A stretch of DNA of 64,000 nucleotides, taken from positions 1-64,000 of the forward strand of contig JBEULL010000003.1 in assembly GCA_041287365.1 (NCBI GenBank), in the 5' to 3' direction. This document shows, piece after piece, positions 1-10,700 of this stretch. Below the pieces are notes generated by a model. The model searched no databases. It worked only from the letters and a program-made list of their open reading frames with translations, and was not told where the DNA came from. The stretch is from JAQVIJ01 sp041287365. GTDB taxonomy: Bacteria > Desulfobacterota > Dissulfuribacteria > Dissulfuribacterales > DYLC01. Made by a program: the position numbers and the translations under genes. Each line of letters starts with the position of its first letter. Within the stretch, counting starts at the first letter, position 1.

Positions 1-143
1 AGATTCTGTTCCCTAATATCCTTTTTATTTCAATACATCAGGTTATTTTTTCAGTCCATACACTGTAACGTTGCATATCTTTCTAACCTCCTCAAATGGA
101 GAATAATGCAGCTATTTCTTTTGCCCCGCCGTTAAGAGGCATT

Positions 144-2120
144 CTAAGGCAAAAACCTGTCCAGCATCAGCTTGAATATCTCCTCGTCAATCTCCTTCAG
201 CAGCCGATCCTTTTCATCCTTGGGCAGAAATGCCGCCTTGAAACCGTTTTTGACCAGACGCAGCACCTCCCAGCGTGAGAGACCGTCCTGAGTCATGCGC
301 GCCGCCTCCAGATATTCGTTAGACAGGGTTGTATGTGAGATGCCGCGGTTATCCGTGTTGATAGTGACCAAAATGCCGGAATCGAGATATGTCTTGAGAG
401 GATAGACATCGTCTTGGTCTTGGCTGTTATGCACATCGAAATATCTGAATCCATTGGTCTGACGGTTTGAAGACGGACACATCTCGATTGCGATGCCATA
501 ATCCCTTACATATCCCATCATCTTTTTGTTGTTGACCAGCTTCAGTCCGTGCCCGATGCGTTTGGCGTGCAGAAGATAGATGGCCTCCCATATCCTGTCA
601 TCCTGCTCCATCTCCCCCGCATGAATGGTGATGTTGATGAAATGGTGGTGAAGGGGCATGAATATGTCCTGAAACAGGGCAGGGTCGTTACCCTCTTCCT
701 GACCAGCCAGATCAAAGCCGGCGATACGCGGCCCCTTGCCGGCTATTCGGCTGAAGGTTACGGCGGCGGCAACGTGTGAGACCATTGAGGCGCGGTCTTT
801 ATGGCGTGTGGCCATGATTAGGAAATTGACATAAAAGCTAAAATGTTCCTTCACGAATTTTCGCGCCTCGTCCAGCAACGTATCGATCACCAGACGGATA
901 TCCAACCCGGCCCTGGTATAGTTGTCAGGCGAAAAACGCACCTCAAGAAGACGGACGTTTTCCTTGCAGGCGGCCTCCATGAGCCATAACAGGGCCTTGC
1001 GCAGGGTGTTTTCAGTCTGCAGAATGCTGGAACCGGCAAGGTTGCCACATGCCATATACCAACGAAGGTCTTTAGGCTGTTCACCGTCTAGCCTGCCATC
1101 ACTGCTTATCTCCTCGATCTGGTCCTCGCCGAGCGTCTGAATCAACACCGCATTGCAAATATGCATCTCCTCGCCCATGTCGTCAAAGAGGTATTCCAGA
1201 TTCTCAAGGCAGTGAATGACCGGCGCGCCATCTTTTTCAGGCCGCAGCCGCCGGAGATCGCCGGACGTAACAGACGTCAGAGATATGCCGAGTTTCTTCT
1301 CAAGGGCGGTGCGGACTGCCATCCGTCTTTGCTCATCGATCTTGAGATCATCAAGCAGTGTGCCAGCAAGTTCTTTTAGAAGGGCTGCGTCGTATGCCCC
1401 TCCGAGGTGGCAGTGCAGATCGGCCTTTGGCAGCATCTTAAGCCATTCGAGATCCGCCTCTTTCGCCTTCGAATCAATGCCGATGTATTCGTTGCGAAGG
1501 TGTTCCGTCACATTGGCGGGCAGCAGGTAGAGGGAACGGAAATTGTCGCCAAGCTCGTCCTTTATGAGACCCTTTCTGCGCTCCTCAACGAACCGTCTGG
1601 CAGGTGTCCACAGAATATTGAAATTCATTGATTCCGAACGTTTTTCTTTATTCTTGGCGGTGATGATGAGATAACCCTTGCATCCATAGAGCAGTCCTGC
1701 TTCGATTAAAGTCTGAGTTATGATCTTTCTGCCGGCAGATGCGATGATCAAATCACACTGTAAGGACAATTTTTGAATCTCTCTGTAAATGATACTTCTT
1801 GCCATCTCTTCATTTTCAGAAGAGTCAACATCCTGCATATCAAGGCGAATCTCATGAAGTATGGGAGGCGGCACACTAAAACTCTTTTGGGATATCTCAT
1901 TTTGAATGTCTTCGTTAAGGGCATTGAAAGACTCGATGACTGCTGGTTCTGTGGTGGTAATGAGATAGATATCCGTAAGGCGAGAGCCATGAAAACCAGC
2001 CTTGATCTTCTGGCCGTGAGGGTTGTAACTAAGACATTTACAAAAGAAGTCGATGAATTGTAGAATCAGATCCCTTCCATTAGGACCTACACCCAGTGAA
2101 GTGATGAGTGTTAACTCCAC
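144..2120 (-). CDS. cad1: Cad1: CARF-adenosine deaminase CRISPR effector
   Basis: Two-domain protein of about 658 residues. The N-terminal ~190 residues look like a CARF sensor, opening with TLITSLGVGPNGRD. The C-terminal ~430 residues are an adenosine-deaminase-type metallohydrolase with DLHCHLGG near residue 234, HAGE near 500, RIGHG near 521 and TDN near 589, supplying metal ligands and the catalytic Glu. This architecture is that of Cad1, a type III CRISPR ancillary effector reported to deaminate ATP to ITP when cyclic oligoadenylate binds the CARF domain. It lies directly downstream of cas6 on the same strand, which fits. GTG at 2120 is preferred over GTG at 2126 because the AGGAGG ribosome site overlaps the earlier codon. 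Cas10, which would make the ligand, must lie outside the window. ATP rather than adenosine as substrate is taken from the family. Confidence 0.88.
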   Translation of the reverse strand: MELTLITSLGVGPNGRDLILQFIDFFCKCLSYNPHGQKIKAGFHGSRLTDIYLITTTEPAVIESFNALNEDIQNEISQKSFSVPPPILHEIRLDMQDVDSSENEEMARSIIYREIQKLSLQCDLIIASAGRKIITQTLIEAGLLYGCKGYLIITAKNKEKRSESMNFNILWTPARRFVEERRKGLIKDELGDNFRSLYLLPANVTEHLRNEYIGIDSKAKEADLEWLKMLPKADLHCHLGGAYDAALLKELAGTLLDDLKIDEQRRMAVRTALEKKLGISLTSVTSGDLRRLRPEKDGAPVIHCLENLEYLFDDMGEEMHICNAVLIQTLGEDQIEEISSDGRLDGEQPKDLRWYMACGNLAGSSILQTENTLRKALLWLMEAACKENVRLLEVRFSPDNYTRAGLDIRLVIDTLLDEARKFVKEHFSFYVNFLIMATRHKDRASMVSHVAAAVTFSRIAGKGPRIAGFDLAGQEEGNDPALFQDIFMPLHHHFINITIHAGEMEQDDRIWEAIYLLHAKRIGHGLKLVNNKKMMGYVRDYGIAIEMCPSSNRQTNGFRYFDVHNSQDQDDVYPLKTYLDSGILVTINTDNRGISHTTLSNEYLEAARMTQDGLSRWEVLRLVKNGFKAAFLPKDEKDRLLKEIDEEIFKLMLDRFLP

Positions 2121-2145
2121 AAGCACCTCCTTCCTTTTCTCAAAA

Positions 2146-2223
2146 TCAGACTAACAAATCAAAGAAAAAAATCAATAATAAATCGAACCACCACGTCCTT
2201 TCTTGCTTATTTATGAAGCGCAT
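2146..2223 (-). CDS. possible 25-residue hydrophobic peptide between cas6 and cad1
   Basis: In the 160-base gap between cas6 and cad1, an ATG at 2223 opens a 25-codon frame. It has a polar start (MRFINKQERT) followed by a Trp/Phe/Leu-rich stretch that could span or dip into a membrane. A weak GAGG lies about 9 bases upstream, and the stop falls just before the cad1 ribosome site. Accessory CRISPR genes sometimes pair with membrane proteins, but such a short frame in AT-rich DNA can arise by chance. I give it little weight without homologues. Confidence 0.18.
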   Translation of the reverse strand: MRFINKQERTWWFDLLLIFFFDLLV

Positions 2224-2280
2224 AAAGTGCCTCTGTGAGCACCTAAGGGGTAGTTTCCAGCACTGCAAAAGGTATATACT

Positions 2281-3219
2281 TCATGTAAGCACCTCGAGTT
2301 TACCCAGCCCGAAGACCGTCTGCTTGCCCAGATGCACCCTTTCGGCATATTGCAAAAAAGGCAGGAAATCCTGAAGGTTTTCGGCTTCATAAGTGGCATA
2401 ACCCACCAGTCCGCCCAGCTTTATGGCAATCTTTTGTCGGCCTGAGTAATGAGAAAACTCTTTCCAGACCAGAGTAGAATCACAGGTTTTCACGTCTTGC
2501 GCCCTTGCAATCAGGCCATCATAATTCATCTCTGTAGTGTTTTCGCCATAAACCTGTTCCAATGCCGTGATTCTGCGCATGGCTGCAAAAAACAGGGTAT
2601 GAAAAGGGAGTTCCTTCGTAAGCCTACCCTGTTCCTTCAGGCGAATTGGGGTTATATATTTCACGGTCAATCTTGAAACAGGCTGACTTCGCTCGGCTTG
2701 CGGCTGCCAACAGGATAGATCATGAATACAAGGAATGTCTTTAAGTATTTCATTTTCCAGGAGATCATTGCCATCAGACCTGACTTTATTCAATTGAAAC
2801 CTGCCCCGGCCCTTGCCATCTATCTTCTTGCCTATTCCCGTTTCACCCAATTTCATCACAGAATGCACCAGATACGGCAGATATTGATTCGCCTTGCCAA
2901 AGAGCTTGACGGAGAACTCCACAGACTGTCCCTGCTCGATATCGGTGCCTGAAAATGAGCGCGATGAGAGTACGTATGGCTTGGGTATCTCTGTAAGTCG
3001 AGCAGAGACTGTATGAGGTGCAGCTATTGGTTCAAAAAACATCGCATACATACAACTGGTCTTGAGTATACATGTGGCACATGCGGCATTGCGAAGGACA
3101 CAAACAAGCCTTTTGATAACCCCACCCAGCCCGCTTCTCAATACAAATGTAAAGGGCTGCTTCCTCAAAAGTATGGGGGTCTGCGCTGTAATCAAAAAAT
3201 CATAGCTACCCAATTTCAT
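2281..3219 (-). CDS. cas6: Cas6 pre-crRNA processing endoribonuclease (RAMP)
   Basis: 312-residue RAMP protein that would cut the CRISPR precursor transcript within each repeat to make crRNAs. It shows the marks of the bacterial Cas6 family with a C-terminal RAMP domain (CRISPR_Cas6, PF10040-like). There is a cysteine-bearing segment CATCILKTSCMYAMFFEP near residues 47-64. A GIGKKIDGKGRGRF glycine-rich turn sits near 131-144, and the C-terminal glycine-rich loop is HLGKQTVFGLGKLEV. An AGGAAG ribosome site precedes the ATG. The gene is followed by cad1 on the same strand, so the two form the end of a CRISPR operon. Neither a repeat array nor other cas genes is visible here, so the array probably lies left of the window. 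The catalytic residue, usually a His near the N-terminus, cannot be assigned by eye. Confidence 0.82.
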   Translation of the reverse strand: MKLGSYDFLITAQTPILLRKQPFTFVLRSGLGGVIKRLVCVLRNAACATCILKTSCMYAMFFEPIAAPHTVSARLTEIPKPYVLSSRSFSGTDIEQGQSVEFSVKLFGKANQYLPYLVHSVMKLGETGIGKKIDGKGRGRFQLNKVRSDGNDLLENEILKDIPCIHDLSCWQPQAERSQPVSRLTVKYITPIRLKEQGRLTKELPFHTLFFAAMRRITALEQVYGENTTEMNYDGLIARAQDVKTCDSTLVWKEFSHYSGRQKIAIKLGGLVGYATYEAENLQDFLPFLQYAERVHLGKQTVFGLGKLEVLT

Positions 3220-3525
3220 CGTTTTGCTTCCTTATGACATCGAAGAGGATTCGGCATCAGCAATACCAACCCACTTGCATATTTTAATCGCACCAGGCAA
3301 TAGCTTTAACTACAAATGATGGTCATCAAGATATCTCAGCCATAGCCTGGAATTATATTTCATAACCATTCCGTTTGCCACAGAGCGCCAGTCCATTGCC
3401 CGTAAAAAAATCAATCGTTCCGCTTATGACATGTTACTCAGCAGTTTCCATCTGTTGTCAAAGGGAAAAATGAATTATCATCCATCCTCCATGAGCCATG
3501 TCTATAACCTTCACCGGAGAAATTC
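3220..3525. other. intergenic region between divergent cas6 and efflux operon
   Basis: About 306 bases separating the divergent cas6 and efflux genes, so promoters for both should lie here. I could not pick a convincing -10/-35 pair. The minus strand carries a short open stretch (about 3320-3430) reading MDWRSVANGMVMKYNSRLWL and a few residues more before a stop. It might be a relic of a lost gene, but I do not recognise it. No CRISPR repeat units are present. Confidence 0.4.
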
Positions 3526-4701
3526 ATGAAAAACTTAGCCATACTATTCGCCATTGTCCTTCTGATCGTTGTGTCAGGGTGCAAGGCAGGAGAAAAGAAT
3601 TCAAACCAAAAAGACAAATCAGCCTCGAGCAGCCCAAAGGGAATGCAGACCTCGCCCACGCCTGTAACGGTGGAACAGGCGAAAAAGGCGGACATGAATG
3701 TCTATCTCACCGCCATCGGCACAGTAACTCCCTTAAATACAGTAACCGTGCGCAGCAGGGTGGATGGCGAATTGAAGGCAGTACACTTCAAGGAAGGAAG
3801 TGAGGTAAAGCGTGGCATCCTTCTGGCGGAAATCGACTCAAGACCCTTCGAGGTTCAGTTGAAGCAGGCCAGGGCGCAGCTTGCCCGAGACACGGAGCAA
3901 CTGCAAAACGCCCGCAGTGTTCTGAAACGCTATCGTATGGCGGAACAACAGAATGCCGTATCCAAACAGCAATTGGATGCACAGGAGACACTGGTCAAGG
4001 AGCTCGAAGCCGCCATCGAGATGGACAAGGCCCAGATAGACAGCGCATCCCTTCAGATCACCTACAGCCGTATCACAGCACCCATCAGCGGTAGAATCGG
4101 CCTTCGCCTTGTGGATCCTGGCAATATGGTGCGAGCCTCGGATGCCTCAGGCATCTTTACCATCGTCCAGACCCAACCCATCTCCGTGATCTTCGCCGTC
4201 TCCCAGGATTATCTGCCACAGATACTAGAGCGCATGAAACATGGTAAAATAGTGGTGGAGGCATTGAATCGCGAGATGAAGACCAGGCTTACTACCGGTG
4301 AACTGAATGCCATAGACAATCAAATAGATACATCCACGGGCACAATAAAGCTCAAGGCAATTTTCCCCAATAAAAACAATGAGCTGTTCCCAAATCAGTT
4401 TGTCAATGCGAGGATTGTTCTGTCAGTTGAAAAAGACGCCATAACAGTGCCGTCTGAGGCGGTTCAGAGAAACACGCAAGGTGCCTTTGTCTTTGTGCTG
4501 AATACAGACGACACAGTGAGCATGAGACCTGTCAAGACCGGCGTCACTCAGGCCGGAAAGACCTCCATATCAGATGGCTTGAAAGCCGATGAAAAGGTGG
4601 TGGTGAGCGGAGCTGAGCGCCTGAAGGATGGAGCGAAGGTGGAGGTGCGAAACACAGAAAAGGCCGAAAACAAAACAACCACAGGGGAAAAGAAAGAATA
4701 A
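3526..4701 (+). CDS. RND efflux periplasmic adaptor lipoprotein (MdtA-like)
   Basis: 391-residue membrane fusion protein that would bridge an inner-membrane RND pump and an outer-membrane channel. The N-terminus is a lipoprotein signal, MKNLAILFAIVLLIVVSGC, with the lipobox Cys at residue 19. It is followed by a Ser/Lys-rich linker, a split lipoyl/barrel-sandwich domain (VTVRSRVDGELKAVHFKEGS and ITYSRITAPISGRIGLRLV) around an alpha-helical hairpin at about 115-175, then beta-barrel domains. The sequence resembles MdtA more than AcrA. A CCGGAGAA ribosome site lies upstream. The two RND pump genes follow at once. No outer-membrane factor gene is in the window, so a TolC-type partner must be encoded elsewhere. 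Confidence 0.9.
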   Translation: MKNLAILFAIVLLIVVSGCKAGEKNSNQKDKSASSSPKGMQTSPTPVTVEQAKKADMNVYLTAIGTVTPLNTVTVRSRVDGELKAVHFKEGSEVKRGILLAEIDSRPFEVQLKQARAQLARDTEQLQNARSVLKRYRMAEQQNAVSKQQLDAQETLVKELEAAIEMDKAQIDSASLQITYSRITAPISGRIGLRLVDPGNMVRASDASGIFTIVQTQPISVIFAVSQDYLPQILERMKHGKIVVEALNREMKTRLTTGELNAIDNQIDTSTGTIKLKAIFPNKNNELFPNQFVNARIVLSVEKDAITVPSEAVQRNTQGAFVFVLNTDDTVSMRPVKTGVTQAGKTSISDGLKADEKVVVSGAERLKDGAKVEVRNTEKAENKTTTGEKKE

Positions 4702-4711
4702 GGGCCTACCC

Positions 4712-7700
4712 ATGAATTTTTCACGGCTTTTCATAGAACGGCCAGTTGCCACCACACTGCTCATGATCGCCATTCTTCTGGCCGGCGCGGCGGCCTATAG
4801 GCAACTGCCTGTCTCAGCCCTACCTCAGGTGGATTACCCCACCATTCAGGTACGCACCTTCTATCCAGGCGCCAGCGCCGATGTGATGGCATCTTCCGTC
4901 ACCTCACCTCTTGAACGCCAGTTCGGGCAGATGCCCGGTCTGGCTCAAATGACATCCTCCAGTTCTCACGGCAGTTCGGTAATCACTCTGCAATTCATTC
5001 TTGAACTGCCCCTCGACATAGCGGAACAACAGGTGCAGGCTGCCATCAATGCAGCCTCGGGTTTCCTTCCCAGGGATCTGCCCAATCCGCCTGTTTACAA
5101 CAAGGTCAATCCTGCGGACGCACCCATCCTGACTCTGGCCCTCACCTCCGATTCCATGCGCCTGCCTGAACTCGAAGATCTTGCAGACACTCGACTGGCA
5201 CAAAAACTCTCGCAGGTATCAGGCGTTGGGCTGGTGAGCATCAGTGGAGGCCAGAGACCCGCCGTCCGCATACAGGCCAATCCCACGGCCCTTGCAGCCT
5301 ACGGCCTTACTCTGGAAGACCTGAGGACCGGTCTGATTGCAGCCAATGTCAATCAAGCCAAAGGGAGCTTCGACGGCCCCAAACAGTCCTATGTAATCTC
5401 CGCCAACGATCAACTCTTCTCCAGCCAGGAATACATGAAACTGGTCATCGCCTACAAAAACGGCGCTCCGATTCTGCTGAAGGACGTTGCAGAGGCCATA
5501 GACGATGCCGAGAACGTAAATCAGGCGGCCTGGATGAACACCACTCCAGCGGTCATTTTGAACATACAAAGGCAGCCAGGGGCCAATGTCATAGAGGTGG
5601 TGGATCGCATTCAAAAACTGCTTCCCCAACTGAACGCAGCCCTACCGGCCTCAGTAAAGGTCTCCATTCTCACCGATCGCACTCTTACCATTCGGGAATC
5701 GGTGAAGGACGTGCAGTTCGAGCTGCTGCTGGCCGTAGCCCTGGTGATTCTGGTCATGTTTCTGTTTTTGCGCAATCTATCCGCCACAGCCATTCCCGGC
5801 GCGGCTGTGCCCCTGTCCCTTGTGGGCACATTCGGCCTCATGTACCTGCTGGATTACAGCCTCAACAACCTCTCTCTCATGGCATTGACCATCTCCACGG
5901 GCTTTGTGGTGGACGACGCCATCGTGATGGTGGAAAACATCGCGAGGCATGTGGAGGCGGGAAAATCACCCCTGAATGCCGCCATAACAGGTGCAAAAGA
6001 GATCGGATTCACCATCCTTTCCCTAACCGTCTCTCTCATAGCGGTGCTGATTCCGCTGCTCTTCATGGGGGATGTGGTGGGCAGGCTCTTTCGAGAATTC
6101 GCAGTCACTTTGGGCGTCACCATAGTCATTTCGGCCTTTGTGTCCCTCACGCTCACTCCAATGATGTGCGCACGTATTCTGAAAAACACTCCAAAGGAAC
6201 ACAGAAGCTGGTTTTATATCGCATCGGGCCGCTTTTTCGATGCAATGATCTCGGCATACGGCCGCTCTCTGAAATGGGTACTCGGCCATCAGCCCGGCCT
6301 CCTGGCCGTCTCCGTCCTTACCCTCGGCCTCACGGTCATACTTTATATGGCCATTCCCAAGGGATTTTTCCCTGTGCAGGACACAGGGGTCATTCAAGGC
6401 ATATCCGAGGCATCCCAGAGCATCTCCTTTCCTGCCATGGCCCGCCTGCAACAGACTCTGGTGCAAAAAATCCTTGAAGATCCTGCAGTGCAAAGCGTCT
6501 CGTCTTTCATAGGCATCGACGGTGCCAATCCGACCCTCAACAACGGCAGAATGCTCATCAATCTGAAACCACTGGCCTCAAGGGATGCAAACGTCACAGA
6601 GGTCATACGCCGATTGCATGAACAATCGGCCGGCATACACGAAATCAAGCTCTTCTTGCAACCTGTACAGGACCTCACCGTGGATGCACGAATAGGCCGC
6701 ACTCAATATCAGATGACCCTCGACAGCCCCAATGCAGAAGAGCTGGAGCTATGGACGAAACGCCTGGTGGAAGGGCTTCAACAGCGCAAAGAGCTGGAGC
6801 ATGTCAGCAGTGACCAGCAGAATCAGGGTCTGCGCATTTTGCTGAACATAGACCGGCAGACCGCGGCCCGCTTCGGCGTCACGCCGCTGGACATAGACAA
6901 CGCCCTTTACGATGCCTTCGGCCAACGTCAGGTCTCCACCATCTTCACTGAACTAAATCAGTATCGCGTGATACTTACGGTCAAACCAAACTTCGCACAG
7001 CATCCAGAAGACCTGCAATTTCTTTATGTCCGTTCCAGCACCGGAAACCGAGTGCCCCTTGCCGCAGTAGCATCCATCACTGAAACAAGGGGGCCGCTGG
7101 TCATTCATCGTCAGGGTCAATTTCCGGCGGCCACAGTCTCCTTTGATTGCGCGCCAAATGTATCCCTCGGCCAGGCGGTGAAGGCCATAGAGAATGTGAT
7201 TCAGGGCATGGGCATGCCGGCCAGCATAAAAACGGATTTTCAGGGCGCTGCACAGGCATTCAACGCATCCCTCAAAAACGAACCGCTTCTGATTTTGGCA
7301 GCGCTCGTTACGGTGTATATCGTGCTCGGCGTGCTGTATGAAAGCTACATCCATCCCATCACGATCCTTTCAACTCTGCCGTCCGCGGGAGTAGGAGCCG
7401 TGCTTTTTCTCATGTTCTTTCACCAGAACCTCACTGTCATAGCCATTATTGGCATCGTTTTGCTCATAGGAATCGTCAAAAAAAACGGAATCATGATGGT
7501 GGATTTTGCACTTGATGCAGAGCGCAATGAGGGTAAATCCGCTGAAGAGGCCATATATCAGGCGTGTCTTCTGCGTTTCAGACCCATTCTCATGACCACC
7601 ATGGCGGCGTTGCTTGGTGCATTGCCTCTGGCCATGGGCTCTGGCGTGGGCTCCGAACTGCGCAGACCACTGGGTATAGCCATCATAGGCGGTCTGGTGG

Positions 7701-7795
7701 TCAGTCAGATTCTGACCCTTTACACCACTCCGGTCATCTATCTGTTCTTTGACAGAATGGCAAAAAGAGTCAGAACAAACGCAATCGGTTCATGA
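4712..7795 (+). CDS. RND multidrug efflux inner-membrane transporter (MdtB-like)
   Basis: 1027-residue proton-driven pump of the AcrB/MdtB family, about the family's usual length. It begins MNFSRLFIERPVATTLLMIA, the typical first transmembrane helix. TM4 carries GFVVDDAIVMVENI with the paired Asp residues of the proton relay. The signature PQVDYPTIQV lies near residue 45, and the second half has GIVLLIGIVKKNGIMMVDFA in TM10. ATG 4712 is chosen over an upstream start inside the adaptor gene because the first helix then begins correctly. The gene starts 10 bases after the adaptor stop and its own stop overlaps the next pump (ATGA). This adaptor plus two different RND subunits is the MdtABC layout, in which the two pumps form a heterotrimer. 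Confidence 0.93.
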   Translation: MNFSRLFIERPVATTLLMIAILLAGAAAYRQLPVSALPQVDYPTIQVRTFYPGASADVMASSVTSPLERQFGQMPGLAQMTSSSSHGSSVITLQFILELPLDIAEQQVQAAINAASGFLPRDLPNPPVYNKVNPADAPILTLALTSDSMRLPELEDLADTRLAQKLSQVSGVGLVSISGGQRPAVRIQANPTALAAYGLTLEDLRTGLIAANVNQAKGSFDGPKQSYVISANDQLFSSQEYMKLVIAYKNGAPILLKDVAEAIDDAENVNQAAWMNTTPAVILNIQRQPGANVIEVVDRIQKLLPQLNAALPASVKVSILTDRTLTIRESVKDVQFELLLAVALVILVMFLFLRNLSATAIPGAAVPLSLVGTFGLMYLLDYSLNNLSLMALTISTGFVVDDAIVMVENIARHVEAGKSPLNAAITGAKEIGFTILSLTVSLIAVLIPLLFMGDVVGRLFREFAVTLGVTIVISAFVSLTLTPMMCARILKNTPKEHRSWFYIASGRFFDAMISAYGRSLKWVLGHQPGLLAVSVLTLGLTVILYMAIPKGFFPVQDTGVIQGISEASQSISFPAMARLQQTLVQKILEDPAVQSVSSFIGIDGANPTLNNGRMLINLKPLASRDANVTEVIRRLHEQSAGIHEIKLFLQPVQDLTVDARIGRTQYQMTLDSPNAEELELWTKRLVEGLQQRKELEHVSSDQQNQGLRILLNIDRQTAARFGVTPLDIDNALYDAFGQRQVSTIFTELNQYRVILTVKPNFAQHPEDLQFLYVRSSTGNRVPLAAVASITETRGPLVIHRQGQFPAATVSFDCAPNVSLGQAVKAIENVIQGMGMPASIKTDFQGAAQAFNASLKNEPLLILAALVTVYIVLGVLYESYIHPITILSTLPSAGVGAVLFLMFFHQNLTVIAIIGIVLLIGIVKKNGIMMVDFALDAERNEGKSAEEAIYQACLLRFRPILMTTMAALLGALPLAMGSGVGSELRRPLGIAIIGGLVVSQILTLYTTPVIYLFFDRMAKRVRTNAIGS

Positions 7796-10700
7796 ACATT
7801 TCGGAGATTTTTATAAAAAGGCCTGTGGCCACCACGCTTCTGACCGTAGGACTCGTGCTGGCGGGTATTCTGGCATTCAAATTCCTGCCGGTCTCTCCGC
7901 TTCCACAGGTGGATTTCCCGACTATCTCTGTCTCCGCCTCACTTCCAGGCGCCGACCCCGAGACTATGGCCACCTCCGTGGCCGCGCCTCTCGAACGTCA
8001 GTTCGGCAGAATAGCAGGTGTCACCGAGATGACCTCCGTCAGTTACAGGGGTACGGTGAGCATCACACTGCAATTCGAGCTGAACAGGGACATAAACGGC
8101 GCTGCCAGAGACGTTCAAGCGGCCATTAACGCAGCCCGCAGCTATCTGCCCTCCAACCTGCCCAGCAACCCTACCTACCGCAAGATCAACCCATCCGATG
8201 CGCCCATCCTCATTCTATCCCTAACATCCGACACGGTCGGCAAACCCGAAATGTATGACGCCGCCTCCACCATTTTGCAGCAGCGGCTCTCACAGATAAA
8301 CGGTGTCGGCCAGGTTTTTGTGGGCGGCGGGGCCATGCCTGCGGTGAGAGTGGAATTGAATCCCATGTCCCTCAATCAATATGGCATAAGTCTCGCACAG
8401 GTGCGCGGGGTTTTGGCGGCTTCCAATGTCAATCGGCCCAAAGGCGTTGTGTCGAACGCAAACCTGCTCTGGGAGTTGCACGCAAACGATCAGATTCAGA
8501 AGGCCGCTGAATACGAGGATCTGATCATCAGCTACCATGCAGGCCAGGCGGTGAAACTGGCCGATGTGGCCCAAGTCGAGAACTCGGTGGAAGACCTGAG
8601 AGTTAGCGGGTTTGTAAACGGCAAACCCGCAATCATGGTGATCATATTCCGGCAGCCAGGTGCGAACATCATAGAAACCGTGGACAATATCCGCTCCATT
8701 CTACCCCAACTGGAGGCTGCGCTACCCCATGATATAAAACTCTCCGTTGTACTGGACAGAACACCTCCCATTCGCGCCTCACTGCATGACGTTGAGATAT
8801 CCCTGCTTCTGTCAGGTATTCTGGTGATTCTGGTGGTATTCTGGTTTCTCAGAAATATTCGGGCCACACTCATTCCAGCCTTGGCCGTTATGTCATCCAT
8901 TGTAGGCACCTTTGCGGTCATGTATCTATTCGGCTACTCACTGAACAATCTCTCGCTCATGGCCCTGACCATCGCCACCGGCTTTGTGGTGGATGACGCC
9001 ATCGTGGTATTGGAAAACATAACTCGACATCGAGAAATGGGGCAGACACGGCTTCAGGCGGCCATATCTGGCAGTAGAGAGATAGCCTTTACTGTTTTTT
9101 CCATGAGCATATCGCTGGTGGCGGTCTTCATTCCGATCCTGTTGATGGAAGGCATGGTGGGACGCCTGTTCAGGGAATTTGCCGTGACGCTCTCGGCGGC
9201 TGTCCTCGTATCCCTTATCATATCCCTGACTACTACTCCCATGATGTGCGCGGCCATATTGAAAGAAAAGACATCTGAAAGACACAGCCAAATATATCGC
9301 ATCAGCGAACGGATTTTTCTGCGAATACAGTCGTATTACGAACGGTCGTTGCAGTGGGCATTGAAACACACTCTCACGATGCTCGGCCTGACCATTGGAG
9401 GTATAATTGCAAGCATCTCCCTTTTCATCTGGATTCCCAAGGGCTTTTTCCCTGAACAGGACACAGGCCGAATTGCGGGCAGTATACAGGCCGCACAGGA
9501 CATCTCGTTTCAGGAGATGCGCTCAAAGCTGCTGGAGGTGGTAAAGATCATTCAACAGGATTCAGATGTCACATATGTAGCAGCATTCACGGGCGGCGGC
9601 CATGGTTCTGCAACAAACAGCGCCCGCATGTTCATCACACTGGCTCCCTTTGAAAAACGCAAGGCAACCGCCAGAGAGATCATAGCGAGGCTGCGCAAAA
9701 AACTGGCTCACATACCAGGAGCCTCCACCTTTCTGCAGCCGGTGCAGGACCTGCGCATAGGAGGCAGAATCAGCGGCGCCCTGTATCAATACACATTGCA
9801 GGCTGAAAGTGTCACGGAATTGAATCTCTGGAGTCAAAAGATACTTCAGGCCATGCGCTTTCTGCCCGTTTTAACGGATGTGAATAGCGATCAGCAGGAC
9901 ATGGGGCTCGAAACTGCGCTGCACATAGACCGGACCACGGCATCACGTCTGGGAATAACCCCTCAGCAGATCGACGAGGCCCTTTATGACGCCTTTGGCC
10001 AGCGCCAGGTCTCTATTCTCTATAAACCGCTCAACCAGTATCATGTGGTCATGGAGACGGCGCCTGCCTTCTGGCAGCAGCCCGACACCCTTCAGAACAT
10101 CTATGTGCCATCTTCTTTCAACAAACTCGTTCCACTCTCCACATTCACATCCTGGAGAATCGACGCAGGACCTCTGGCTGTGAACCATCAAGGCCAATTT
10201 CCTGCAGCAACTATATCTTTTAATCTGGCACAAGGGGTTTCGTTGAGTGAGGCGGTGAAGGCCATAGAGGACGCCACACGCAAACTGGGAATGCCGTTTG
10301 AGATTCGTGGAAATTTCGCGGGAACAGCACAGGCCTTTCAAAATTCCCTCAAGACCCAGCCTATGTTAATACTTGCCGCCCTGATCGCAGTTTATATAGT
10401 GCTGGGCATACTCTACGAAAGTTACGTCCATCCAATCACCATTCTCTCCACCCTGCCCTCCGCCGGTGTCGGAGCCATGATCGCCCTGATGTGCTGCGGC
10501 CTGGAATTGAGCCTGATAGCAGTCATCGGCATCATTCTTCTCATAGGAATCGTAAAGAAAAATGGAATCATGATGGTGGATTTCGCCCTGTATGCCGAAC
10601 GCAGCCAGGGGAAACCGCCGCACGAAGCCATCTATCAGGCATGTGTTCTGCGTTTTCGGCCCATCATGATGACCACCATGGCCGCACTCTTCGGAGCCCT

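Noticed and set aside
1..143. Search for a CRISPR repeat or another gene at the left edge
   Set aside because: No tandem repeat units are visible. A GAGGAGG site on the minus strand leads only to a 12-codon frame.
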